Positions 11,966 to 25,600 of a stretch of DNA of 64,000 bases are shown here, one piece after another. Below the pieces are notes generated by a model. The model saw nothing but the letters and a program-made list of their open reading frames with translations, did no database searches and was not told where the DNA came from. Position 1 is the first letter of the stretch. The number at the start of each line of letters is the position of its first letter. Source of the stretch: Typha latifolia (Eukaryota > Streptophyta > Magnoliopsida > Poales > Typhaceae). The stretch covers positions 11,171,188 to 11,235,187 of the forward strand of contig CM034101.1 of the NCBI GenBank assembly GCA_019914945.1, written 5' to 3'. Position numbers and translations under genes: made by a program.

Positions 11966-13448
11966 ATGCTCGCGATATGGCTTCACCGCATCCCCCTTGA
12001 CTCCACCTTCGCTCTCGTCTCCCTCATCCTCCTTGGCCGACTCCAGATTACCTATAGCCAAGCTGGCGGCGGCCGCACCCCGCCGTCGGCTGACGTGTTG
12101 CAAGCCGTGCAAGATGAGCTCGCGACCATCACCGATGTCTTCGCGAATGACATTGCCAACCAGTTCAGCTTCTGTATCAGAGACCCGTATGTTGCCTTGC
12201 TACTTAATTTTTGGGTCAATTGGATTTTGATTCGATTGTAGGATGTATATGGTGTATTTCTGTTTTTTTTTTCTTTTCTCTGTGGGTCTTAGGAAGAAAG
12301 ATTGGAATGACGCGTTCAATTTCTCGTCGGACTTGGGCTTTGTGAGCAATTGTATCCTGCAAACGAATGGTATGATTGTTCAGTCTTTTGGTCATTCTGT
12401 TACTTGGAAATTGATGATTCTCTTTGCTTATCTGAAATTAGGAGAACTAGGCAGTGTTGTGATATGTGCATAGAAAGATAATTACGAACTTCTATGTGTT
12501 TAGTCTCTTGCATTTTAATTTGGAGATATTGTAACTTGGCAAATTTCTTTTGGATAGTTAATTTATTTGCTCAGAAAGGATTAACAAAGCAAAGATTAGA
12601 CACCATTGAAGAGTGATATCAAGATTAGATAGTTCCATGATGAAAAAGCGTTGCATACATGAAGGAAGGTTGACGCTGTCAATCATATTGATATCCACCA
12701 TGCATCACCTTTTCTTATGTAGAGCATTCTTTCTTTGTGCGTGGACCCAAACTTATCAGTGATACTTTTTTTGTTTATCCAAATTAAGAGGCAAAGGAAA
12801 TTTTGTTACAATGATGAGGTAGTCAAAATTAGAACTTAAATACTTATATACCTGGCCCTGGATTCAAGTATAGCGATTGACATATGACATTTATTATTGC
12901 AGAATTTAGTTTGTACTTTGCAGTAGGAGATAGTTTTCATGTATACATGTCATGCGCTGCCGGTTGTAGCATGGTGACTAGAAAATGATTGATGATATAA
13001 GAGATATCGTAACTTTGTTTGCTTTCTGTACTTTATATATTGGTAGGATTTCCAACTGGAACAATATCTGGTTTGTATTTTATCTTATAAAGGAAAAGAG
13101 CACGTGGTGGTTTACAAGTTTCTATGTTCTTATTTGCCTTACTTGATCTCACATGTATTTGGCATGAAACAACAGGGGACCTTATCACACGTTTGTGCAC
13201 AAAAGCGGAAATTAAGTTCTACCTCAACAGTTTATACAGTAACAAGGACATTACTTTTTTCAATCCTAACAAGAACTGTAATTTGACCTCATGGCTTCCT
13301 GGATGTGAGCCGGGATGGGCATGTAGTGTTGGCCAAGATCAGAAAACTAGCCCCACAGATGCTGCGGACCATATGCCTTCCAGAACTATTGATTGTCGCA
13401 CTTGTTGTGAGGGTTTTTTTTGTCCTCACGGTATTACTTGCATGATAC
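11966..13448 (+). CDS. ABCG exons 1-3: signal peptide and Cys-rich N-terminal domain
   Basis: Exon 1 (11966-12186) begins [20 protein letters not shown], a hydrophobic leader ending near TYSQ, then the conserved [10 protein letters not shown]. The codon is split at the donor cc|gtatg. Exon 2 (12293-12369, 77 bp) gives [20 protein letters not shown]. Exon 3 (13176-13448) carries [13 protein letters not shown], the Asn/Cys block [19 protein letters not shown], then [18 protein letters not shown]. These blocks are diagnostic of the ABCG24/28 N-terminus. The paired cysteines suggest a disulfide-linked lumenal or outside-facing domain. Introns 1 and 2 are short (106 and 806 bp). The alternative ATG at 11952 is in another frame and lacks the leader. 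Confidence 0.9.
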
Positions 13449-16400
13449 GTGAGTATTTTAACATCTTGAGCTTCTTCTTTTTCTTTTCCTGTCTGTTTCT
13501 TTCTTTCATTTTCTTCTTCAGTGATGTCTAAAATCTAAATAACTTTACCTTGGTTCCTAAGTTAATAATCTGTAATCATTACTTGTGGAACAGCAATTCA
13601 ATGCTATGTTCTGTAATTGCTAGCTATAGTTGCATAAGTGTACAATGAAAAAAACTTCATTAGTCCTTGATTAATGAACCTAAAAAATCCCTCAAATTGT
13701 ATCTGAGAATAGACACCTAGAAGTATTGTACTGGATTGGTGGCCTTTTTATGTATGACAGCATTAGTATGTGATAAAATAATATCTTCCTGCAAATTTAA
13801 TTTTTAATAAACGGAAACTCAATGTCTCAGTATGCTTATCCAGGTGTAACATCCTTTAACTAATTAACTTGCTAATAGATTGCATGGTGATAATGCATTT
13901 TCCAATAATGTTTTTACATCTAGAATCCAAAACTGTATCATTGATAATAGAGGTACATGATAAGAATTCTAAGGCCATTTGGCTGGTAGAATAATCCATC
14001 TCCTAGATTGCAGCTTAGACTCATCCAGCCAAGAGAAATTCCCCGTAGAATCCTTTAAAAAAGGAATAGTCTAGTTGAGGGAATGCAATCACCAGAAATT
14101 CATGTCAAGCTTTGGCAAGCGGCGGCAAGCCCTTGCTGCAGCGACAGCATGAGCGGCAGTGACACCGTCAACAAGCCCTTGTCGTAGCCGTAGCGGCGGC
14201 ACTAGCGGCAGCGGCATGCCTTCGCTCCCTCTTCGACAACACCGAGATGCAGATCTCTCTCGCTCTCTTTGCTTCCCTCTTTTTCAAGTTTTTTTTCTAC
14301 GTTTCCAAATTTTGCCCCTACTACAAATGGATGACAGGCTGACATTTGAGAGTAGTTCTGAAGGGTAGTTTGGCGATTTTTTAATTTTCTAGTTTTCTAG
14401 AATCTTAGTAATTGTTAAAGGAGAAAAAAGATTAGTTATAATTCTAAATTTTTAGCTACTTGCAATCTTAGTGCTAATTTTTAGCTATATTAAAAGATAT
14501 TATATATCATATATAATTATTTTTAATTTTTTTATATATTAAAATACTACACCATCTTGGTGTCTATCTTGGCGCCTGTTTTCTGCCTAGGTGCTAGGCG
14601 GTGGGGTGAGTGCCCACAATCCGCGGCCGCTTTTCAATACATTGCATATTCTACTATCATTCTCTCAAGGGTCAGCATTTATCAAGCATAAGTATTACTT
14701 GTCAACTTATTCTTTACAATGTGTCCCATGAATATCTAATGAAGTTATGATGGAGGATGAAAATCTAGCAGATCTTATATAGTTTTTGGTTTAGGCTTAT
14801 AGTTTTATCTCCATTTTTTGCTGGGATACTGTAGCAAAATACTGTACCATCGGTTACTGTAGGGTCAGGTGCCGACAAATATTTTAGTATTGTTTTTGAA
14901 GGAGGCTTAAGTAGTTTAGACTGGGGTTTGTTTAAATTATCCGAAGAGTCTTATTAGATTAAAAGTTTGTTTCAGATTAGAGTTTTCCTATAAAAGGCTA
15001 TTAGAGGCTCAAACATGTAATGAAAAGATGATGAATTTGTAAAAAGAAGTTTCTTTTGTCCAGGTGTTCCATGTTATCTACTTATCTCTCTTTCTTTCTC
15101 CTTACCTATTACCTTTCTCTCTAAAAGACTACTCTCTTATTCTCCTCATCATCTTCCTTTTCTTGTCTTTTTATATTATTATGAACTGATCTCAGCTACC
15201 CGATCAACCTCAAATGTAGGAAGCAGTTTGTGCAGTCGGAGGAAAAAACTTGTTAAATATTTTTCCGTAGTCAGAAAATTACAAAACCAGATGGATTCGT
15301 TTTGTATCTTCCCAATCTATGTTGTTGATATTCACGACCTTTACAGATTCAGACTGTAGCTAGGGTGAAAAGAGGCAGAGTTACAGTGGTCGTGAAGATG
15401 ATAGGTGGTGGTGATGATAGTAGTGATGAATGGTTGCACAAGGTGCTATTGGGTGAAGGAAGAGGGGGGAGAAGGTGGTCGGGATCCCAAGAAGGACAGA
15501 GGTCCTACAGTCGATGGAGGCTAGGGTAATCAACGTCAAGGTGGCACATGGCTATGGTTTGAGTGAGGAGAGAGAAGATTTACTAACCTAAACAAGCTAA
15601 ACAAACAAATGATAAACCTAAAAACGGTGCATTCTCGTCGAGCACGTTCGAACAGGGTTGCGTTCGATCAGACGAACGTATGCAGACGTTCAAACAGAGT
15701 GTTTGAACGCAACTTCCCCATGTTCGAATACGATAGCCAGAATTTTTATTCTTTAAGAAAATTAAGAAACCAAAATATAAAATGGATCCATAGGTCGTAT
15801 TCATACACAAGATGACCTAGTGTGGTTCGAATGACATTATATATCAGAAGGTCAGCCAGTAGGATTCCTACTTTGTCCTACATCAAGTTCAGTTTGATTT
15901 TAGATAGATTATATATTGTATTGCTAAATGCTAACTCACCAATAAGGATATTAGAGAATGACGGGCTTTATATTTTATATTCTAACACTATTGAGAAATT
16001 TTGATAGGCCTAGAAAATAGTCTTAACTTAAAACAGGTGGAGGTTGATAATTTAAACAACATATTGGCCTAGTAGGATTCTAACACAGAACCTTTCATTT
16101 GATACCATGCTAACTCACCAACTGTAAAAGCATATTATATTAGAGAACAATGGTTTTTATATTTTATATTCCAACATGTATAAATATGTTTCTAGCTTTT
16201 TGCTAGGAAGATGGCAGTATGAAAATACTGTTTTGCCCTTTGTGGCAAGTGCCAAAACTAAAGATGGATGGAAACCCAAATTCCTGTCCGAGAGTCAACT
16301 ATGTGAAGATTACAATTCCATAGAAGCAATGGTTAATGTCTATGATAATTATGTCTGAATCAACTAGTAAGGACTTCAACAGATGCACTCAAACCTGGTA

Positions 16401-17707
16401 AAAATGTTATTGGAGATTCGTAGGGTCACTACAGAAAATGACAGTCAACCAAAAGGACAACAAGTGTCGTCAAAAAGGAAAAAGATACTATGCTTCCATG
16501 ATTATTGGAGGATATCAAGTTCTTGTATGATAACTAATCAGATACAGAAGAAATCAATCACGAAAGAAACAAAGTTTAACAAACCAGTTCAGCATGGCTT
16601 GGCTGATTAATCTAAGTGCTTAGTTACCAGCAACTGTATTTGCAGTTAAGATCATGATAAAGTTAAAGCTAGAAGAATATGTGACTAGACGACTGTGAAC
16701 TTGATATAGTATTAAGAGATTCCCTAGTTATCATAAGATTCCTAATCTTGAAGGTTTTTGTAATTTAGGAGTTTCTTATTCTCAAAGGTTTCCTAATTCT
16801 AATAGGATTCTTAATCTCAAAGTATTCCCTACGTAGGTTTCCTATTTCCAAGGTTCTTAGTAATGATTTCATGTTTGGGAACTACTGCTAAAAAAAAGGA
16901 GATATATCAATTGTGTTAGCTGCTATATTGACCATTGGTTGCGAATTTACCGTAAACACAAAATTTTAATTTTACTTTCATGCATTTTATATGTGGAACA
17001 CATCATAGGTTGAATCTACCCTGAATCGAACTTGAGACGTCAATTATTGGTATCCTAATTAAGGTTAAGTATTGGTATCAATATTAGTCATTGAAAATAA
17101 TGATATGTATTGACAGTATTGATCATATCGATCATTTTAGTTTCAGACTCTTTTTTAACTATTAAATTCTAAAAAATGATATAAAGCATAGAAACATCTT
17201 CAAAGTTCAGGAAAATAAAGAGAATAAAATTTGGATTACTCATATAAGATAGTAATAACATAATACAAAGATTGGAAATACTAAGACCAATATTGAGTTT
17301 GCCTGCATTTAGTAAATACATGTGTTCATCACTATCATCACATCTACCGCAAAGATGGTAGAAAGCCTCCTGTAGATGAGGCTAACAACCATCTTTGTAT
17401 CAGAGGTGAGCATAGTTGTGTTAAAGGAAAACTAAAATATGGTGGAGTGAAAAGAAAATAACAACAAAAGGGAAAAAAGAAAAAATAGGAAGAAAACATA
17501 AAATGTGGCTCTCAAGAGATCAATAATTGATGTTTTAAGTTGCATAAAAGAAAAATAATTCAAAATTTTATAATTTTGATACGAGCAACAAGGATTGCCT
17601 TGCCGTTGGTACGATGCATGCTGATGCATGTTATGACTTGGATGGCTAAGAAGAAAGAGGAGGTAAAAAAGGAAAGGAGAGGTGAAGAAGAGAAAGAAGA
17701 GAGAGAA

Positions 17708-17749
<42 letters not shown>

Positions 17750-19588
17750 GACTACATACACCACCGTCATTGTTGTCATTTCCTTGCCCTCGCTCCTCCG
17801 TCGCTCATCTTTGCCCTGCTATCCCCTAGCATTGGGAGGAAGTCTTCTGATCGGCACTTGCCATGCTAATAGCGTATTGGCACATCGCAAGAGAGGTACC
17901 GCATGTCACCCCTCCTCAGGTCTTGCAGCAGTGGCTCGTTGTCGCCGTCACTCTTGCCATCATCATTGCTTTTCGCATGTCCTAGCCTAAGAAGAAAGAA
18001 GTTGATAGAAGCGGGTTAAATAAAAACGACCCGCTTTTCTGATCTAACAAAAAATTTAGATCATCCGCTATTTATGTTAGGTCCACAATATAGATCTTTG
18101 TTGTTTCAACCCATTTGAGTCATCTTCATTCAACCATCCTTATGTCGGCCGATACGCATCGGTCGATACGATGGATACTTGACTAATACGGTCAATACTG
18201 GGCTATAAACAAGGAAAAATTAGTTTATGCCACGATCTCAAATCGATAAAGGCTGATACTGATATGTAATCAGTTGTCGACTTTCCCTCTCTCTCTCTCT
18301 TTCTCTCTCTTCTTTAGGGTTGTTAAAAAACCTGTGGGCTCGTGGGCTCGAGTCGTTTAGAGCTCGGCTCAAGCTCTAAATGAGCCTAGCCAAGCTGATA
18401 ATTTGGGCTCGAATGTATTATCGAGTCAACTTGAGTTGGAGCTAGCCCGCTTGAGTTCGACTCGATTAGGCTCGGCACTATAGCAATATATATATATATA
18501 TATTATGTTTCTTTAATGACAGCTTGTGACCCACTACCACATGAAGACAACAAAATTCATGTCAGCTTTGATGACCCAAAATGCCTCCCCATAAACCGAT
18601 GCTCTTCTTTGACCTTTCCTTCCAGTTCCTCCTTTTCGTCTTCCCATGTGAGATGGGATCCCCATGAATGGAAACTCATGTGGCTAAACATTGATTTCCA
18701 TGAAGAGAATCCCTTCCTACACACCCAACAGAGCTTGTTGCACATTTCATCGTTGTCGTCGAAATCCAATACCTTGAAGTCTTCTTGGGGTTCTCCCTCA
18801 ATCCCTTACTAGCTCATTGCATCCTTTGCCCTAGTTCGAATGATAGATTCATGGACAACAAGTGAGACCTCATGTGCTCGCCCAAAGATCTCCCACATGG
18901 GAAGCTCTTCCCACACATCTTATAGTCATGCGTCAACTTCCGACATCCTCCACCATCCTCGTCCTCAGACTTAGATCGTAGCAAAGCTCCTTCTCCATCT
19001 CATCCGTCGGTTCCACTGTTTCGATTGAAACCCAAGTAAAACTTCTCCCTCATCCCCAACTACGATGCGATTGGCTACACCACGCACCATGAGAAGAACC
19101 TCTCCGACGACCTCTTTCTTTCCCATTTGCATCTTCTGCTGGAGAAGAGCTGAGCCGAGCTAGCTCGATTTGAGCTAGGAAAATCCAGTAATCGAGCTGA
19201 GCCAAGTTGGGCCCAACATGCTCAAGCTTGACTCGTTTATACCCTTACTATTCCTTCCTCTCTCGTAGCCCAACTCCTAAGCATGATTTTTTCCCTCCAT
19301 TTCTTCTCTCTCCCTTTTTTCTTCTCTCTTATCTTCCCTCTCCCTCTTATTTGCAGCTAAGCATAGTTTTTTATTTTTTATTTTTTCTCCACGTCTCTCG
19401 CTCTCCTTTCTCTTCTCTTTTTTCTTCCCTCTCCCTCTTATTACTGCAACCCACAAACTCTCTATTTTTCTCCCTCTCTTTCTCTTTCTCCCTCTCTTTC
19501 CTTCTCTCTTCTGCCCTCTCTTTCCTTCTCTCTTTCTCCCTCTCTTTCCCTCTCTCTTGCTCCTTCCCTTAATCTCTCTTTCCTTCTC

Positions 19589-19644
<56 letters not shown>

Positions 19645-22600
19645 CCCCCTCCTTTTCTCTTACCCAGACTCGTCTCTGGCGGGATCGGCCGATCCTGACC
19701 CGAAGCAGATTGGGTATCAGCTGATACTTGGCCGAAACCAGTTAATAGACTAGTTTTGGCCCAGGATCGGGATTGATTGAAACTAGGATCCATGGTATTT
19801 ATTAAATCCATTCAAAATTCGATATTGTTTTTAGTATTTTTACTCTTCATAGATTTTGTTGTTATGATCTTATGTGCATGGATGGCCGTGCCGACCATCG
19901 GCCAGCACGACACGGCATGACATGAGCCGCAAGAGAGAGAAAAGAGGAGGGTGACTAGCGGCGCTTCACTTTTCGATCTCATCGTCGCCGCTCGCCATCG
20001 TCGTTCACTGTCGGAGATGAAGGCGTCGTTGCGTCCCACGCAAGGATGCTCTAGCCCCAGCCCCAACCCGAGGAGGAAGAAGACCTCGGGCGGGTTAGGG
20101 CAAGTGAATAAAGAGTTAAGTTGCAGATCCAGAACTTAACTCTTTATTTACCCGCCCCGACTCGCCCGAAGTCTTCTTCCTCCCTCGGGTTGGGCTGGGG
20201 CTAGGGCATACCGGCATGGGGCATGACGATGCTTTCATCGATGGAGCTCTCCGACATGATGAGTGATGACGGTGGCAATGGAAGCTTGACGGCTAACGAA
20301 TAGCCGCTAAGAGGGGTGCAGTGCGGTACCTCTTGTGCCATGTGCCGGTTGGCACAGCCATTGTCATATGTGAGTAATCCAAATTTTCTTGTTTTTATCA
20401 ATTTTTTTGAAGTTTTAGGATTTTTCTACATTTTATATCATTTTGCATAATTTAAGAAATTACAAAATAATCCAAAATCGAAACGACTAAAACAACCAAT
20501 ATGAGTGATAGTGCCGATACATATAGATTTTACCCAATGATCGATACCGATATTGAGAACCTTGCTTTATACAATAAAAGTTCAATCCTTAATCCTTTTT
20601 AAGGAAGGAACTTAATATAACAAAATAGATCCTTTATTTCTTTTATAAGAACTTTATTCAGTAGACACAAGTGCGTTCTATTTTTGTTACCTAGGCATTT
20701 GAACAATAGAACAACACTGTATACTTGATAATAGTTAGAATATATGAATATATGTCTTACAGAAAACTAATTCTTCTTTAACCTATTTTCAGCTTCTTCC
20801 AAATGGCATATAGTGATAATGATAGTTTACCCATACTTCTGTTCTAAAGTTTCTGCACAGCCAGATGCATAATTGTTTCTTCTTGTCTGTAAGCATCAAT
20901 TGAACACTCGAGTATCTCACACACTTCTCTCAATCTGGTCTTAACTTACGACTTATATTTTCTTACTAATGAAGCTTGTCCCTTGGGTGCTTACTGCCCC
21001 CTTTCAAAGATAAATGGAAGTACTGGAGTTTGTGACCCGTAAGACGAGTTCTTCCTGGCTCTATTTTTTATATTAAATTTTCTTGTTGAGTATAGCACTC
21101 CTCACGACTCAAGTTATTTTTGGGGAATAATATTTCAGATACAATTATCAGCTACCTCCCGGAAGCTTGAACCATACATGTGGTGGTGCAGATATCTGGG
21201 CTGGTATCGATAAAAGCAGAGAAATATTCTGTCCAGCGGGTTACTATTGTCCAAGCACAATCCAGAAGATTTCCTGTAGTAGTGGGTATTGCTCTATCCT
21301 ATCCATAGTATTCTTTACTGTGAATACTAGGTCTCTGATGATTGACTTAATTTTCAATTAGAATTATGAACTTGTTTGAATTATTCCCCTTATGATACTT
21401 TTCAAAGTTATTGATTTACTGTTGCTTCTATTGCATTTTCCAGACACTATTGCAGGCTGGGTTCCACCGCTGAGAATAGTAAGTTTTCCTCTACATTTTT
21501 CCTGGTTTACCATTTCAAGTATCTTGAATCAAGGATTGAGTCACTATACTAGTAAGATATTGGCATGACACATGCTGATCGATTTAAGGCAGCACAAATT
21601 AGTACAACCCCATGCAAACCAGACCCTTTACAATTTCAATAACTGTGTGAAGAACTGGCACACATGGGTCAGTATGGATTAAGGCCTGCTTGATAGTGAT
21701 AGGCATGCCTTCATACCCTTGACACAGGAGAGTATCCGGATCCAGATACTTTGTTGCTGCTAGTAAGTCACTTGCATCTTAGCAATATGTTCAGCCTCCT
21801 ACTTATATACTTGATGATTTAATATAATATGAGAAACAAATATAATGAGTTATAATATATATTTAATACATAGAATAGCAAGCTAACATGATGGCAAAAA
21901 AAAAAAAAGAATGAGAGGAATATTGCACTTTATCTTTCTGTGGTTTGACCCAATTGCAAGAAATCCCCGTAGGCCTGTACTTTCAACTTAAGCATTTAAC
22001 ACCCCTATAGTTTGGACCAAAGTACAATTATTACTTTTTTCATCATACTTGACAATATTAATTATCGACCAATTTTTCTTGCCATAAGACTAATTTATAC
22101 GACGAAAGTACCCCTCACGCCAAAATGAAAATACTATTCACTCGTGATGTATTACATAGGGGCAAAATTGTCATTTCTCTTTTTGCTATGAACCAGACTT
22201 AATAAAATTATGATATTTTTATGGATTGTAGCTTCGTGAGTTAGGATTCTAATGGCTTTGGTTTCATGTGAAACGGAAGTTGGGGTAAAAAGTTAAAAAT
22301 AAAACAGTGAAAGAAAGTTCAAACGAGATAAAAGTGAAAAAATTTGACGTTGTGGCGGTCATTGGAGGGTGTCGAATGACCAAGGATACCAAGGATGGTG
22401 GTGGACGGCCGTAAGATAGGATACGATGGCTCGCGGAGGTGATGGTGGCTAGTGTTTGGAGGTAGAATTAGGGTTTCAAGTTAGATTTACTTTTATGAAA
22501 ATAAATGACTATAATTAATTTACTAAAACCTTTTAGATTATCTTACTCTTACTCCTAAGATAAACTCAAGACTAAAATAATTTCTCAATGTTTGGATATT

Positions 22601-25600
22601 TGAATGATTAAATAAAGCATCCTAACTTCTCTATATATAGATGTCAAGTACAATGTGTTATAGTAGGATTAGTCCAAAAGGATTAGACGACTTGAACTAG
22701 GATTTGTTTTAAAGGTTTACATAATTTAATTGGACTTGTCTTAAAGGTTTATTTGACTTAATTAGACTTGCCGTAAAGGCTAACTTGAGTTAATTAAACT
22801 TATCTTATGTGCGCACATGACTTAATTAGACTTTCCTTAAGGGTTTACATAAATATAAATTAATTAAAGGATAAATAGACTCGATCTATCAAGCTTAGTG
22901 TCCTTGTGATATGATCTGACTTGACCTGGCTTATATCACTTTTTATTAATAGGAGACTGACAGTTGCACTCTAGTCCAAAACATTTCAGGATTAAGAGTT
23001 TAAAGTGAAAGTACATGGGGGGATTCATACAATTGGGCTAAACCATAGGGGCGTAAAGTGCAATTTAAAAAAAAAAGGAATATGACAACTAATCATACCA
23101 GGGATCCCAAAATCGGCTGATCTCAAGTCGGATCGACCGATCCGGATCGGGATCGACCATAACCAATCTTGATCAGATTGGTTTCAGTCTGGTTTTGGGC
23201 AGTATCGACTGGTATCGGCCAGTTCTAGCCGTATTGGCTGAAAACCATAATATCGGCTGAAATTAATTTTTTTTAAGATTTAGGTTGAACCTAAAATATA
23301 TCTAACCTAGGAGAAATTAATAATTGATGTCATCAATTACTTTCGTTTTAAATTTTTAATTTTTATTCTCTATCTCTCATCCACACTCTTTTCTCATTCT
23401 TACACTTCATCGAGTTCATTTGGTGGCTGTTTCGATGAGCCCCTTTGACCAGTTCACACTTTGGTAAATTTGGATGAGTTTTATTTTTTACTTTTTTCTT
23501 TCTTTCTCATCTACTTTTTAACTCCTCTTTTTTATTGCTATAGAACAACAGAGAAGAGATATCGCTCTCTTCATGTTGTTCTACAGTAATAATTTACGAG
23601 TATCAAAATTTGTTTAATTCAAGTTGAAATCCATTATAGTTTTAAGTGAATTTTTTTTTTAGTTTTTTAAAGTTCATATGTGACTAATTTTTATTTCTTA
23701 TTTTTTTGTTATTTTTTATAAATTTTTAGAAATATTTCTGTATTTTAAATAATATTTAGAATTTTACGTAATTAAAAATAGTTCGATCCGAATATTTTTA
23801 ATGGCCGATCCCGATCCCAATATCAAGTTTCGGAAGCTTGAATCATACATCTGATAAAACTTGATTCAATCAAGACAAAGAAGCAACAAATTCCTAAGTT
23901 GGTTTCAAAAGTTTTATAATGCCAAACACTAAAAGAGAGATTAGCCAAGTGTTTGCTTCTTGTTATGAGAAGAGCAACTGTGCATTCTTTGTTATTGATA
24001 GATGAATATATACATCATACAAGATATGTTATCTCTCAGGCATAGTATAAGGATACACAAATACATCCCCCTTCCCCAAACTCAAAGTGGATCAAATATA
24101 AAGAGTTTGCTAATAAGATACTTAAGACGAGGAGGATGTGATTTGGTGAAAAATTAGCTATTTTCTCAGTAGACGATATATGAAGAAGGCTGATAGTGCT
24201 AGCTAGAAATTGATACTGAGAAAAATGAGCATCCACCTCAATATGCTTGGTCTGCTAATGAAATATTGGATTGCTTGCAATATATATAGCACTTATGTTA
24301 TCACAATAAAGAGTAGTAGGTGCAAAAGTTGATACACATGTGTCACTTTACAATTGTTTTTACATGGCTCTATAGTCTGCTTTAGTGCTAGAGAGTGAGA
24401 TAACATATTGTTTCTTGCTGCACTAGGAGATAAGGCTTGAAACAGAGTATATTAGTAAAGCGACGAGTAGTAGGATATCCAATCCAATCAAGATTAGAAT
24501 GACCACGAAGCATACGAGATGAGTTTGTAGACATCCCTCACACATATCTGAAAATCTAAAAAAGTGCTGAATAATGAACTGATCTAGAAGTTGCTGAAAT
24601 TGAAATTATGCTGACGACATGCAAGAAAGCTAGTCTGGTTGATACAAAAAAACCTCAAGCTGATTAACATTGCTTGTATCTGATTGGATCTATTGGCTGC
24701 ACCCTTTACAAGACGAAGCTTCAAAGAAGTTCAAGAGGTGTATCAATTGTTCTATTATGGGATATGGCCGCCCGAGTAATCATATCATAGGGATACTTAT
24801 GTTGTGATATAAGTATGCTTCTCTCGCCTTGAGCAATCTCAAAACTTAAGAAAATAACGTAAGAAGACCTAAATCCTTCATCTAAAACTGTTATGATAAG
24901 TGATTCTGTAGAGATTTAATAGCAATTAAATAATCACCGGTAATAATCATATCATCTACATAGGTAGGAGAATGATCCACCTACGGTGATGACTCTTCAA
25001 ACATAGAGTGGCCATGAGCACTCTTAACATAACTAGCTCCAATGACTACTTGGATGAAATTGCTCAAACCAAGTATGAGGTGCTTGCTTGAGTCTATAAA
25101 TAGGTCAGCAAAGGCTCCAAATATGAGTGGAAGGAACAAATAAACTATGCAGAGGTTGCATATAAACTTTCTCAGATAGATCACTATAAAGAAACACATT
25201 CATTACATCCATTTGGAACAAAGGCCATCGTTGAACTATAACAACTACAAGAGTATGAACAATAGTCATACGGGCAATGAGAGCAATGCTTCCTCATAGT
25301 CAATACCATACTCTTGAGTAAAACCCCTAGCATCAAAATGAGTTTTGTCCTGATGAATAGTACCACCAAACCATTCGTTTGATCTTGAAAATTCTTTTGC
25401 AGCTAATGGGCTCATTACCACTCGGTAGGGAACAATCTCCCATGTTTGAGTACGCTCAAAAGCTTGAAAGCCATAGCATGCTGCCACTTAGGATAAACAA
25501 CAACCTCTTGATAAGAACTAGCTTACAATTTGCATGAAGAGCTTTTGAAAAAGTATGAAACTTAGAAGAATAGCCGGCAACATTAACATATCTCTGAGGA

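Larger units (their letters stand above)
13449..20974 (+). other. ABCG intron 3 (7.5 kb), repeat-filled
   Basis: Donor gtgagt, acceptor taatgaag. Contents by position: a G/C-rich gcggca patch (14120-14230); an LTR-like stretch with a ctataaaagg box (14770-15230); the TTCGAA repeat (15615-15815); a diverged direct repeat (about 15942-16002 and 16113-16175, sharing actcaccaa and ttatattttatattc); a degenerate ttcctaatctcaa repeat (16700-16850); GA and CT microsatellites; an antisense zinc-finger pseudogene; a CT-rich tract; and a foldback element. Nothing here adds to the transporter frame. Confidence 0.7.

Noticed and set aside
11952..12230. Alternative plus-strand ATG frame over ABCG exon 1
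   Set aside because: Lacks the [10 protein letters not shown] motif and signal peptide, and does not continue into exon 2; the 11966 frame does.
17540..17990. Arg/Glu- and Ser/Leu-rich open frames on both strands
   Set aside because: Products of the (GA)n tract at 17710-17748.
19207..19572. 121-codon Ser/Leu/Phe-rich frame
   Set aside because: Compositional artefact of the CT-rich tract.
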